The translations under genes and the position numbers were made by a program. Positions 8,037 through 16,085 of a stretch of DNA of 49,259 bases are shown one piece after another; the stretch's first letter is position 1, and each line of letters starts with the position of its first letter. Under the pieces are notes generated by a model that was given only the letters and a program-made list of their open reading frames with translations, had not been told where the DNA came from and made no database searches. The DNA comes from an uncultured Sutterella sp. (lineage in GTDB: Bacteria; Pseudomonadota; Gammaproteobacteria; Burkholderiales; Burkholderiaceae_F): contig UQUM01000015.1 of NCBI GenBank assembly GCA_900544255.1, positions 1 to 49,259 on the forward strand, written 5' to 3'.

Positions 8037-8327
8037 CGGGAATGGATGAAGAAGATTGAAATAGAGGGGAAACTTCTTTTGTGCGAGGCCCCTAAATGAA
8101 GGACGCATAAGAGGGAAAAATAAAAGCGTTGCATTTTGTTCTCAGGGTTTACCCCCCCCCATGCCAGATATCTTTGGCGATAAGTTGGGTAGAGAGAAGA
8201 CCCTAACCGAGAATGACGGGGCCTGATGAGAGATCTCCAAATCACCTCAAAAGGCATCGCCGCCCGTGGTCGTGTACACGACCGGACTAGCGGGCGGCAC
8301 TCGAATTTCTTTCTGGAGAATTCTCAA
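8037..8327 (+). promoter_or_regulatory. Porin promoter and leader: C9 tract and nested hairpin
   Basis: No gene is seen here. Two structures stand out. A run of nine C (8152-8160) lies about 170 bp before the porin start, a configuration that can vary promoter spacing in other bacteria. A nested hairpin lies at 8260-8297, with outer arms CCGCCCG and CGGGCGG enclosing a perfect 16-bp palindrome (GGTCGTGT then ACACGACC); it ends about 17 nt before the porin SD. I cannot place the -10 and -35 elements with confidence. The hairpin could control porin mRNA stability or translation. Confidence 0.45.
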
Positions 8328-9479
8328 ATGAAAAAGACTCTCGCTGCTGTCGCCGTTCTCGGCGCGTTTGCCGGTACGGCCATGGCTGCTGACGTTACGC
8401 TCTATGGCGTGATCGATGAAGGCCTCGTCTATTCCCACAAGAAGGTTGACGGTGTTAAGACCGATAAGCTCAGCCTTGATTCCGGCAAGCTCGCTGGTGC
8501 TCGCTTCGGTTTGAAGGGCACGGAAGACCTCGGCAACGGCTACAAGGTGGGATTCATCCTTGAAAATGGTTACTCCGCTGACGACGGCTCCCTCTCCAAG
8601 TACGGCAATGGTCAGGAACAGAACCGCCTGTTCGGCCGTGAAGCATCTCTCTTCATCGACAGCGACTTCGGTCGTTTGACGATGGGCCGCGTCGGCCAGT
8701 TGACGAGCGGCAACGGTTCTACGGGTATCGCCGGTGCTATGCATCCGTTCGGTACGGCTTCCTGGGGTCTCTCCCAGATGTACACGGTGATGGTCGGCGG
8801 TGATCGTCTCGACAACACCGTGACGTATGCGACGCCCGCCTTCGCTGGTTTGAAGGTCTATGCTCAGACTTCTCTGAAGAATGACAACAATGTGACCTAC
8901 AGTGATCGCAACGCGGCTAATACGGCCCAGGATAACAAGGCGGACGAAGGCAAACACACGGCTGACCGCTACTATGCTTTGGGCGCTACCTACAAGAACT
9001 ACGGCCTCAACCTCGCTTTGGTCGTGGACATGTACGACTACGGTCATTCCGCTGAAAAAGCGCTTGACGACGGTTACACCGTGACCCTCGGCGGTTCCTA
9101 TGACTTCGAAGTGGTGAAAGCCTACTTGGGTGCCCAGTACTTCAAGGACATCCAGGGCACGAAGAAGGGCTTCGGTCTTGCGGAAAGCTTCGGCAAGGTC
9201 GGTGGTCAGGCTAAAGGCTACGGCATCACGGCCGGTGTGGACGTTCCGGCTCTCGGCGGTACGTTCAAGATTGGCGCTCTGTACGGTCAGGCGGAAAACA
9301 CCGAAGACAGCAGCAACAAGCTGACGAACTACGGTGCCAACTTCGGTTATGTGTATCCGTTCAGCAAGCGTACCAGCCTCTACACGGCAGCCGGTTACTT
9401 GAAGACCAAGGTTGAAAACACCACGGACTCCAAGACGGATGCTTACCAAGTCACGCTCGGTCTGTCCCACAAGTTCTAA
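8328..9479 (+). CDS. Outer-membrane general porin (Gram-negative porin family)
   Basis: A 383-residue porin starting at ATG 8328 (SD CTGGAGAATT). Signal peptide MKKTLAAVAVLGAFAGTAMA is followed by ADVTLYGVIDEGL, typical of Burkholderiales/Neisseriales 16-stranded trimeric porins. Internal landmarks are the strand-2/3 segment RFGLKGTEDLGNGYK, the FGRLTMGRVGQL strand pair before loop 3, and a C-terminal aromatic residue (LGLSHKF) needed for BAM-mediated assembly. It forms a diffusion channel for small anions and metabolites. Codon use is strongly biased, with many GGT, CGT, AAG and CTC codons, suggesting very high expression. A strong terminator follows. A relic of a sister porin lies at 138-314. 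Confidence 0.95.
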   Translation: MKKTLAAVAVLGAFAGTAMAADVTLYGVIDEGLVYSHKKVDGVKTDKLSLDSGKLAGARFGLKGTEDLGNGYKVGFILENGYSADDGSLSKYGNGQEQNRLFGREASLFIDSDFGRLTMGRVGQLTSGNGSTGIAGAMHPFGTASWGLSQMYTVMVGGDRLDNTVTYATPAFAGLKVYAQTSLKNDNNVTYSDRNAANTAQDNKADEGKHTADRYYALGATYKNYGLNLALVVDMYDYGHSAEKALDDGYTVTLGGSYDFEVVKAYLGAQYFKDIQGTKKGFGLAESFGKVGGQAKGYGITAGVDVPALGGTFKIGALYGQAENTEDSSNKLTNYGANFGYVYPFSKRTSLYTAAGYLKTKVENTTDSKTDAYQVTLGLSHKF

Positions 9480-9518
9480 TCGACTTGTCGCAAGACACAG
9501 CTGATTGAAAGTCAGAAG

Positions 9519-9545
9519 CCCCCGTACCGTTTGGTACGGGGGTTT
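9519..9545 (+). terminator. Rho-independent terminator after the porin
   Basis: A 10-bp perfect stem CCCCCGTACC with GGTACGGGGG around a GTTT loop, followed by TTT. Confidence 0.85.
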
Positions 9546-9595
9546 CGTCATGATTGGGGCTTTCGTTCGAAAACGAAAGCCCGAGCGCTCGTCAA

Positions 9596-10549
9596 TCAGG
9601 CGTTTGCTTCGTTCTGAAACGCGAGTTTCCGGATAATGAGGTAGCCTGCGTTCCCCACGTTGCAGATGGCTTTCAGTGCTTCATCCCCGACGTATTCGGG
9701 GTGATCTTTCAGGAAGTCTTCTTTTGCGTCCGCAAGAAGCGCCGCAGTTGCCTTTGCAATATCCTTCGTGAGAATCACGCCCATTTTGGACTGCACGCTG
9801 TAGGCGCGGTTTTCGTTGACGTACGCCGAGAATATTTCTCGCCTCGACTTGATGTGGTCGGCAAGCGCTTTTTCTTCCGCCGTTTTGTTCTTCGCCACGG
9901 GTTTGGCGACTTCCCGAAATGCCGGCGTCTTCCATTTAAAGATGCGCCGCATCCAGCTCTCCGGTTCTGCCGGGTGAAAGACGACGCCTTCGAAGCCCAC
10001 TGCGGTGGGGAAGGCGGACTTCCAGTTCGGGAATTTCCAACCGACGAGTTCCTTCAACGTGACGGTACCCAAGACGGGGATGCCGTACTTTTGCAGAAGC
10101 CCTGCGTCTTTTAACTGCGCTTCCAATTCGGGGAACGACGTGTGGTGAATCACGTCGCCCGCTTCCCAATAGAAGTGAAAAAGCCGAACCTGCAGATCCT
10201 TGCAGTAGCAGAGGCGGTTCATCGCCTTGCTTCCGATCAGTTCGCCGTACCAACCGACCGCGGTAGCTTCCGGGTGCGCGGCGGCAAAGCGGCGCGCAAG
10301 TGTCGCCAGGTCGTCTGTCGTCGGTACAAAGCTTTCAAAGCCCTTCACCGTTTCAAAGGGGGAATTCCCATTGCGGGTGAAAAAGGAGAGCGTGCCCGAT
10401 TCCCGATCCCAAGCAATCTGCAGGTTGGAGCCGTCCAATTTTTCCGTGACGATGTAGCGGGCCTCGGACGCCGCCTGCTTCAATTCGTCTTCTGCGATGA
10501 AATCATCCAGATTTTCAATCGACCGCCATTTGTGAAACAACGTTTTCAT
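9596..10549 (-). CDS. RNA ligase, T4 Rnl2-like family
   Basis: A 317-residue protein with the nucleotidyltransferase motifs of Rnl2-type RNA ligases in order. Motif I is VTEKLDGSN (Lys37 is the expected AMP-accepting residue). Then follow FFTRNG (about 56-61), motif III GWYGELIG (about 99-106), motif IV GFEGVVFHP (about 185-193) and motif V FKWK (about 204-207). The C-terminal 100 residues form the helical extension. Such enzymes seal 3'-OH/5'-phosphate nicks or ends in RNA using ATP; bacterial homologues are sporadic and often phage-derived. No archease, RtcB or 2',3'-phosphate processing gene is adjacent. The gene stands alone, with a DUF5131 pseudogene 247 bp upstream, which is also a phage-associated family. 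A TATAAT-like -10 on this strand lies at 10744-10749. Confidence 0.85.
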   Translation of the reverse strand: MKTLFHKWRSIENLDDFIAEDELKQAASEARYIVTEKLDGSNLQIAWDRESGTLSFFTRNGNSPFETVKGFESFVPTTDDLATLARRFAAAHPEATAVGWYGELIGSKAMNRLCYCKDLQVRLFHFYWEAGDVIHHTSFPELEAQLKDAGLLQKYGIPVLGTVTLKELVGWKFPNWKSAFPTAVGFEGVVFHPAEPESWMRRIFKWKTPAFREVAKPVAKNKTAEEKALADHIKSRREIFSAYVNENRAYSVQSKMGVILTKDIAKATAALLADAKEDFLKDHPEYVGDEALKAICNVGNAGYLIIRKLAFQNEANA

Positions 10550-10796
10550 AGAGTGTATCCCGTCCTTCTCTGAGCCAGGGGAGCACCAAAGAAAAAGAGG
10601 GATTCTTTAAAAAAGTGAAAACCAAGGCCCGTCATCAGAAACGAGGCGCCGGCAGAATGGATCAGGCGCAGACGACGAAACCGCAAGACAGTCGCGACCG
10701 CAGGGCGGAAATTCGGTCGGTGAGCTGTGACTGCCGGAGCCGCATTATAGGGAAATTTTTGAAGCCCTCTGAAAAACAGGGCAAAAGTCGCAACAT

Positions 10797-11695
10797 TCAG
10801 GAAGACTTCCTGCAGAGACCGCAGTGCGAACAGCCGTTGCAGATGAGTTTTCCCGCGCATTCGGCGCAATTGGGACCGTCAAAAACGGGGTGATGGCGGT
10901 CGCTTTCCGGAATCTCAAGGCCGAGCCCGTCCGTAAGGTGCCAAGAAAAGCGCCGCCCCTCATAACTCGCCTGGGATCGGTACGCCATTTTGGTTTGGAG
11001 CGTTTTGCCGGGAAGCCGATAGGTGCGGCCGTCTTTTACGAAGACCGTGCCGGTTTCGAGAAAGGCAAACGTGGTGTCGGTAGCCCGGCATTCTTGGGAA
11101 AGTTGTTGAACCCATTCCCAGTGACAAGGCCGTTCGCCGCCGTAGTTTTCGCCGCCCGCGGTGACCAAATCAAAGTGCGTCGCAGCCAAATACGGCGCAA
11201 GCGACACCGGCCCCAACAACGGGGCGCAACTGACGCCGCGGTGTTTGGCAGGAACGGTGAGCAGAAACGGCAGGCGTTCGTCGGCGCGCTTTTGGTTTTC
11301 GGCGGTGACCGAGAGCATGACGTTCTCCCATCCGTCGCCCCAGTCGGCGAGGAGGCACGGGGCGATGCGTTCCGCGCGTTAAAACTTGAGGTCGCGCCGT
11401 TCACGCATGATGTTCCAGGTTTCCTCGCGCCACGCGTCGGCGTCTTCCAAAAAGAAGTCACTCGTCATGCATCCTCGGATGAATTCGCCGGGACGGTATT
11501 TGAAGTTACCCCGGCGATCGCGTTGAATGGGAATCGTTCGGTCGGCGGTGCGGCAGATGCGGCCCCGTCCTGCCCGCGCGCTTTGTCCAAAGCGTACATG
11601 TAGCAGTTTTTGCAGCCTTCACTCACCATGTAGCAGTTTTTGCAGCCTTCACTCACATTGACGCAGCCGTGCCAGGGGTTCCTAATGTCGTGCAT
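10797..11695 (-). pseudogene. DUF5131 (phage Gp37/Gp68-like) protein, decayed
   Basis: The N-terminal part (ATG 11695) has the DUF5131 signature NPWHGCVNVSEGCKNCYM. In the intact family this C-x2-C region binds metal. Three lesions are visible. A 30-bp in-frame tandem duplication repeats VSEGCKNCYM. A frameshift near 11560 moves the frame from the first segment to the second, which continues as GNFKYRPGEFI and MTSDFF. An in-frame TAA at 11379-11381 follows DLKF, where a few conserved residues also seem deleted. The remainder (LSVTAENQ and TAGGEN motifs, down to a Cys-rich C-terminus at 10797) is in the same frame as the second segment. The gene is about the right length overall, so loss of function looks fairly recent. 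Confidence 0.8.
11597..11656 (-). repeat. Two perfect tandem copies of a 30-bp unit
   Basis: Copies at 11597-11626 and 11627-11656 are identical and encode a duplicated 10-residue metal-binding motif within the DUF5131 pseudogene. Confidence 0.95.
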
Positions 11696-11707
11696 GGCAA
11701 AAGGAAA

Positions 11708-12202
11708 TTAAACGGCGAGTTCCCAGTAACCCACGGAAAGGGTTCGTCCGAATTTGAAGCCTACTTCCGAAAGAACGCCGACTTCGCGGAACCCGAATTT
11801 GCGGTGCAGGGCTTTGCTTGCCTCATTTTCCGTCGTGATGATCGAAATGATGCGGTGCGTGCGCTCGTCCTTTTTCGCGGTTTCAATGACGGCCGTCATG
11901 AGGGCTTTGCCGACGCCGTGGCCCCGCAGCGCCCGATTGACGTAAATCGAGAGTTCGACCGTGGGGGAACAGGCTTTTTTCGCGCAGAAGGTGGACAAAG
12001 AGGCGTAGCCCGCAATCGTACCGTCGTCCGCGACGGCCGTTAAAAGCGGATGGTTTTCGACGTTGTGTGCGTCAAACCACGCCCGGCGCTCTTCCATCGT
12101 CTGGGGTTCGGTATCAAAAGTCGCGACGCCGTTTTTGACTTCGTCGTTGTAAATAGCAAGGAGTGACGGCAGGTCACTCAATTCAGCCGTACGAATGAGC
12201 AT
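11708..12202 (-). CDS. GNAT N-acetyltransferase, phosphinothricin/methionine-sulfone (MnaT) type
   Basis: A 164-residue GNAT protein starting at ATG 12202 (MLIRTAELSDLPSLL); the frame upstream to 12436 runs into a decayed neighbour and is not used. It carries the motif A pyrophosphate loop RGHGVGKALM and the family-typical IYVNRALRGHG segment. A late SKALHRKFGFREVG corresponds to motif B of YncA/MnaT/Pat proteins. These enzymes acetylate methionine derivatives or phosphinothricin-like compounds with acetyl-CoA. The exact substrate is inferred from family resemblance only. Confidence 0.85.
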   Translation of the reverse strand: MLIRTAELSDLPSLLAIYNDEVKNGVATFDTEPQTMEERRAWFDAHNVENHPLLTAVADDGTIAGYASLSTFCAKKACSPTVELSIYVNRALRGHGVGKALMTAVIETAKKDERTHRIISIITTENEASKALHRKFGFREVGVLSEVGFKFGRTLSVGYWELAV

Positions 12203-12263
12203 CGGAATGCCTTTCAAAAAGGAATATCGTCCATCATAAGCAAAAACAGTGCCGATTTCGTTT

Positions 12264-12627
12264 TTAGAAGTCGAATCCCCAGTGTTCATAAAACGCCGGT
12301 GCTTCCGGGTTTTGTTCGTTGACGGTGACGGCGTCGGCACCAAAAGGGGGCACGACGTGATAAAAAAGTGTGCGCCCGACGCCGCGTCAGAAATAATCGG
12401 GATCGACGAGTAGCATTTCAATGCGTTGGTTCTCAACGCCGATGAAGGTGGTCGGCGTTTTGTCGTCGGTGTTCGCGGTCAGAAAGACCGAGACGCCTCG
12501 GATGGTCTCAGGTACGTAGGGCGGGAGCTGCTATTTCGTCGTCGGACAAAAAGTGATGCGTTGTCCGGACGCTTCGCTTCCAGAGCTCAGTGAGCTAAGG
12601 AACCAATGCGTCGGAGCGGACAACCAT
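12264..12627 (-). pseudogene. GNAT acetyltransferase, decayed
   Basis: A reading frame from ATG 12627 to TAA 12264 is clearly GNAT-like but carries several in-frame stops and at least one frameshift. Recognisable parts are LTELWKRSVRTTHHFLSDDEI near the start, shown here in part. Later come IEMLLVDPDYF, a stop, RGVGRTLFYH (motif A), AVTVNEQNPEAPAFYEHWGF (motif B) and the end. The PhnO/YiaC-like VNEQNP motif identifies the subfamily. It lies directly upstream of the intact but different GNAT gene. Confidence 0.8.
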
Positions 12628-12638
12628 GCATTCGATTT

Positions 12639-13322
12639 TTATGAGTGTCGGTGTCGTTTTTTCAATTTCAGTCCGAGGTAGCCTTTAAACACCCACCAGC
12701 GGCGGATGCGGTTAATTTTATGAAAGAACCGGCGCCGTACGGGGCCCATCGCTTCCGGTTGGAACTTCTGCCACTTTTTGCAGGCGCCGCTCAAATCAAT
12801 CGCCCGCAGCGTCCGTACGAGCCGTCGGGGCAGGTGATCGGTGACGAGGGCCGACTGAAAGTCGATGATGCCGGGGTTCCCCTCGACGTCGATGATGACG
12901 TTCGTGAGGCTTCGGAGGTCAAGGTGTACGACGCCTGCGCGGTGCATTCGACGCGTGAGGGTTTCAAGCCGCCGCAAAAATTCCGGGGTAATGCGCCGGG
13001 GATCGGCAGAGAGGAGTGACATCCCCGGGAGAAATTCGGAAGCAAGCGCCGCGGCGTCAAGGCGAAAAGCGTGACGCGAAAGATCAGGGACGCCTTCGAG
13101 GCGCTTTAACACGGTGACTTCGTGCGCGAGCAGCGCACGCGCAATCCAACGCACGTAAAACGGGCGGTCAGCAAAATCTTTGACGATCCAGGTATGGTCG
13201 CCGTAAGTCAATCGATAGACGTCCGCGTTAAAGAGTCGGCCACTGTGAATCAGTTTAGTCCGGCCTGCCTCCTTTTCCCGCTGGAAATCTTTTCGGGTAA
13301 AGCTGGGGTTTTGATACGTCAT
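12639..13322 (-). CDS. Small RIO/InaA-type kinase-like protein
   Basis: A 227-residue protein with a minimal kinase fold. WIVKDF (about 45-50) carries the probable ATP-binding Lys. HLDLRSLTNVIID (about 133-145) is the catalytic loop with Asp and Asn. IIDFQSAL (about 152-159) corresponds to the metal-binding DFG. This layout is shared by proteobacterial RIO1-type and lipopolysaccharide core kinases (InaA/WaaP-like). The basic C-terminus (KKRHRHS) would suit contact with an acidic membrane or RNA. It stands alone, so substrate and pathway are unknown. Confidence 0.65.
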   Translation of the reverse strand: MTYQNPSFTRKDFQREKEAGRTKLIHSGRLFNADVYRLTYGDHTWIVKDFADRPFYVRWIARALLAHEVTVLKRLEGVPDLSRHAFRLDAAALASEFLPGMSLLSADPRRITPEFLRRLETLTRRMHRAGVVHLDLRSLTNVIIDVEGNPGIIDFQSALVTDHLPRRLVRTLRAIDLSGACKKWQKFQPEAMGPVRRRFFHKINRIRRWWVFKGYLGLKLKKRHRHS

Positions 13323-13554
13323 TCGAGACTAGGAAGAGACGTAGGAAAAGTCGTCTGGGTTAGAGAAAAAACGGAGAACTCCTTCTTTCTTCGTTAAGTC
13401 GAGTATACCTTGATTTCGTGAGAGAAGGTAAGGATGAACATTGAGTTTTGCATCGTGTGATTTTGCCGGTTCGCTTATTTTGGGCGGAAATCGTGCCGGA
13501 TAACAAAGTTCGGGTGCTTGAGGCAAAATACGCCCTTTCTGTTAGGAGCAAAAC

Positions 13555-14274
13555 ATGAAGGAAACCGGTAAGAAAGTGTTGGTGTTGTTTTCGGGCGGCC
13601 AGGATTCGACGACCTGTCTCGCGTGGGCGCTCTCGCGCTTTGACGAAGTGCAGACCATCGGGTTTGACTACGGTCAGCGGCATCGCACCGAATTGGACTG
13701 CCGCAAGCGGATTCTCGGGCTCATTGAGTCAGTGAACCCCGCTTGGCAGGGAAAACTCGGGGCCGATCACCTCATCAACATGCAGACATTCGGTGACGTC
13801 GCCGCCTGTGCGTTGACGCGCCCGATGGAAATCAAGCCCGGTGAAAAAGGACTTCCCAATACGTTCGTGCCGGGTCGCAATTTGGTGTTCTTCACCTACG
13901 CAGCGGCTTTGGCGTGGCGCGCAGGCATCCGCACGCTCGTGGGCGGCATGTGTGACACCGATTACTCGGGGTATCCCGATTGCCGTGACAACACGATAAA
14001 GAGCCTGCAGGTAACGTTGTCGCTCGGGATGGACGAGCCGTTTCGGATTGAAACGCCGCTCATGGATCTCACAAAAGAGGAAACGTGGGAACTTGCTTAT
14101 TCATTGGGCGGCAAGACGTTCGTGAATCTCGTGAGAAAAGAAACGCACACCTGCTACGAGGGGGATCGCGAACATTTCCACGATTGGGGCTACGGCTGCG
14201 GCAAATGTCCGGCCTGCCGCCTGCGCGAGCGCGGGTGGACGGAATTTGCGGCGGCGCATCCGGACGAAGTGTGA
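13555..14274 (+). CDS. queC: 7-cyano-7-deazaguanine (preQ0) synthase
   Basis: A 239-residue QueC. The N-terminal PP-loop FSGGQDSTT (about residues 12-20) activates the carboxylate of 7-carboxy-7-deazaguanine with ATP. A C-terminal cluster of four cysteines (CYEG, then YGCGKCPACR) binds the structural zinc. It works in the cytoplasm in the queuosine tRNA pathway. No queD, queE or queF lies nearby, so the pathway is dispersed. The SD is AGGAG 5-6 nt before ATG. I saw no preQ1 riboswitch in the 230-nt leader. Confidence 0.95.
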   Translation: MKETGKKVLVLFSGGQDSTTCLAWALSRFDEVQTIGFDYGQRHRTELDCRKRILGLIESVNPAWQGKLGADHLINMQTFGDVAACALTRPMEIKPGEKGLPNTFVPGRNLVFFTYAAALAWRAGIRTLVGGMCDTDYSGYPDCRDNTIKSLQVTLSLGMDEPFRIETPLMDLTKEETWELAYSLGGKTFVNLVRKETHTCYEGDREHFHDWGYGCGKCPACRLRERGWTEFAAAHPDEV

Positions 14275-14314
14275 CGGTCTGCAGACGGTGCGGCAAACCG
14301 CGTGACGTAGTACC

Positions 14315-15499
14315 TCACGGCTTGGGATTGGGGCACGCCAACGGTTCTGCCGCCGAACCGTTGTAAAGCGGCACGTTCTTTAAAAGCGTCAGGCAGTTTT
14401 TGTCAAAGGCCGGACGAACGGCAAAGAGGAATCGTTCGGCATTGGCGGCGTCGTAAAGCGTGTCTTCAGGGTTGAGATCCCCGAGATGAACATCCCCCAG
14501 CGAATGGATGAACCGCGTGCCGCCGAGACTCAGGGTGACGTGACTGATGCCGTCCGTACCGAAAAAGAGCAGATCTCCCTTGCGGAAAGTCTTGGTACTG
14601 TCCGGAAGCCTGTCAGCAAGGCGAGCCATTTCGTCCGTATCGCGCGGCCCCTCCAATCCCGTCATCAGCCAGGCGACTTTGATGAGGCCTGAGCAGTCCA
14701 TGCCCCAAGGCGACGTGCCTGCCCATCGGTAGGTGCGCCCCAAGAAGCGGCGTGCGTTGTCCGCTATTTTTTCCCGCAGTTCCTGCGGATTGGCAAAGAG
14801 GTGCTCCGTGAGGCTCTGGGCGTGATCAAAATCCTTGAGGTACCGCGTTTCGAGCCACCCGGTACGGCCGTCCGGAAGATGCACTTCCACGTAACCGTTT
14901 CGGGGTTGTGTCGGGGTGCGCGTGACGATCGTGCCGTTGGGGAGTTCCGTCACAATGAGGGAACTCGTGTCGGGACGGGTATAAACCGTGCCGTCCAAAA
15001 GGCTTACGACGTAGCGTCGGTGTGTGAGATACTCGGCGTACGCCGTTTCCGTCAAGGGCGTTACCTGCAGAGAGTGAACCCATCCGAGATAGCCTTCCGG
15101 CGTCTGAATACGCCACCAACCGTCTTTTTCCAGGAGTTTCACTGGGGTGCCCATCACGGCTTCCGTCACGATTTCTGAAGAAAACGCGTTTTTGCGGTGA
15201 ATGGCGGCCACGGGAACCCGGATGAGACCGACTGAAGCGCTGCCGACGGAAGCGTTCGGTAAGAGCGTCACCGTAACGCCGTCATGAGCGAAGGTCTCAA
15301 GAAAAGCAGCAGCCTCAGGACTCGTTGTTTTGATGCAGGTGCCGCCGTCGCAGGGCTCCGCGCTGAGAAGCGTCGTTTTCGGATCGGGAACGAAATGCGT
15401 CTGGGCTTCGGCGAAATGATCTTCCCACGCAGCCGCTTGTGATTGGACAGCCAGAGCGGTGAGCGCGACAATAAGCAGACGGCGGACGGAAGTCATCAT
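14315..15499 (-). CDS. Secreted SH3b-NlpC/P60 cell-wall hydrolase
   Basis: A 394-residue exported protein (start 15499, or the next Met at 15496). It has a signal peptide to about residue 23, then two bacterial SH3-like domains (GTPVKLLEKDGWWRIQTPEG and a second copy around LPNGTIVTRTPTQ). A C-terminal NlpC/P60 peptidase domain follows. The catalytic Cys lies in WGMDCSGL, and the His is in the segment ISHVTLSLGGTRFIHS. Enzymes of this type cut gamma-D-glutamyl-diaminopimelate bonds in peptidoglycan peptides and act in the periplasm in turnover or recycling. It converges on queC with a 40-bp gap and is transcribed alone. Confidence 0.85.
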   Translation of the reverse strand: MMTSVRRLLIVALTALAVQSQAAAWEDHFAEAQTHFVPDPKTTLLSAEPCDGGTCIKTTSPEAAAFLETFAHDGVTVTLLPNASVGSASVGLIRVPVAAIHRKNAFSSEIVTEAVMGTPVKLLEKDGWWRIQTPEGYLGWVHSLQVTPLTETAYAEYLTHRRYVVSLLDGTVYTRPDTSSLIVTELPNGTIVTRTPTQPRNGYVEVHLPDGRTGWLETRYLKDFDHAQSLTEHLFANPQELREKIADNARRFLGRTYRWAGTSPWGMDCSGLIKVAWLMTGLEGPRDTDEMARLADRLPDSTKTFRKGDLLFFGTDGISHVTLSLGGTRFIHSLGDVHLGDLNPEDTLYDAANAERFLFAVRPAFDKNCLTLLKNVPLYNGSAAEPLACPNPKP

Positions 15500-15530
15500 G
15501 ACGGACTCGGAAGTCGGTGCGAAAAAGTCA

Positions 15531-15559
15531 TTGTACCGCGTGAGTTGCGGCGGTATAGG
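15531..15559 (+). promoter_or_regulatory. Sigma-70-like promoter for the tautomerase gene
   Basis: TTGTAC (15531-15536), a 17-bp spacer and TATAGG (15554-15559), 26 bp before the ATG at 15586. Confidence 0.55.
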
Positions 15560-15585
15560 TGTTTGAGCGTGAAAACGGAGGAACC

Positions 15586-15807
15586 ATGCCTTTGGTGACG
15601 ATACGGGTGACGGGCGGGAGCGAAGCCCCGACCCCGGAACAGAAAAAAGAACTTATCCGCGGTGCGACGGATTTATTGGTGCGGGTTTTGGGTAAAAATC
15701 CGGCGACGACAACCGTCATCATCGATGAGGTGCCGCCGGAAAATTGGGGCATCGGCGGCTTGGATACTCCCGAGCGTCGGCGTCGTGAGAAAACGGTTGC
15801 GGCGTGA
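15586..15807 (+). CDS. 4-oxalocrotonate tautomerase family protein
   Basis: A 73-residue protein with SD CGGAGG 5 nt before ATG 15586. Removal of Met exposes Pro1 (MPLVTIRVTGG), the catalytic base of the family. The PTPEQKKELIRGATDLLV helix and the VIIDEVPPENWGIGG strand-turn are also characteristic. These small proteins form hexamers or dimers and tautomerise enols, or have become promiscuous. No aromatic-catabolism genes are near, so the physiological substrate is unknown. Confidence 0.85.
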   Translation: MPLVTIRVTGGSEAPTPEQKKELIRGATDLLVRVLGKNPATTTVIIDEVPPENWGIGGLDTPERRRREKTVAA

Positions 15808-15980
15808 GCAGAACGGTCTTTCCCCAGAATGAGTGGAAAGGACAGGAAAAACGGCGTGAAACGCCTTGAGTCGGCATGAGAATTTCGGTGTGCTTAAAAT
15901 TTAAGCACTTGTCCGGTGTTGCGACGTACGAGACGGCGAAAACTCCCGTCGATATGGGCGTCGGAAGGACTTTTTTCCTT

Positions 15981-16009
15981 TTGAGTCACCCGCGGAAGAC
16001 TGATATACT
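15981..16009 (+). promoter_or_regulatory. Sigma-70 promoter for the DEAD-box helicase
   Basis: TTGAGT (15981-15986), a 17-bp spacer and TATACT (16004-16009), leaving a 5' leader of roughly 70 nt before ATG 16086. Confidence 0.65.
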
Positions 16010-16085
16010 TAACAAATTGTTTTAACTCCCTGCGGATCAGACGGTGCGCGGCATGGCGGCCGATCTGAGTCCCGAATAATCCAGG

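Noticed and set aside
6498..8108. 536-codon antisense frame over the DASS carrier
   Set aside because: Arg/His-rich shadow of a membrane protein gene; it also runs through a terminator.
8247..9551. 434-codon antisense frame over the porin
   Set aside because: Shadow of a strongly biased gene; it starts inside the porin terminator.
13400..13554. PreQ1 riboswitch before queC
   Set aside because: I looked for the C-rich pseudoknot and A-rich tail and found neither near the start codon.
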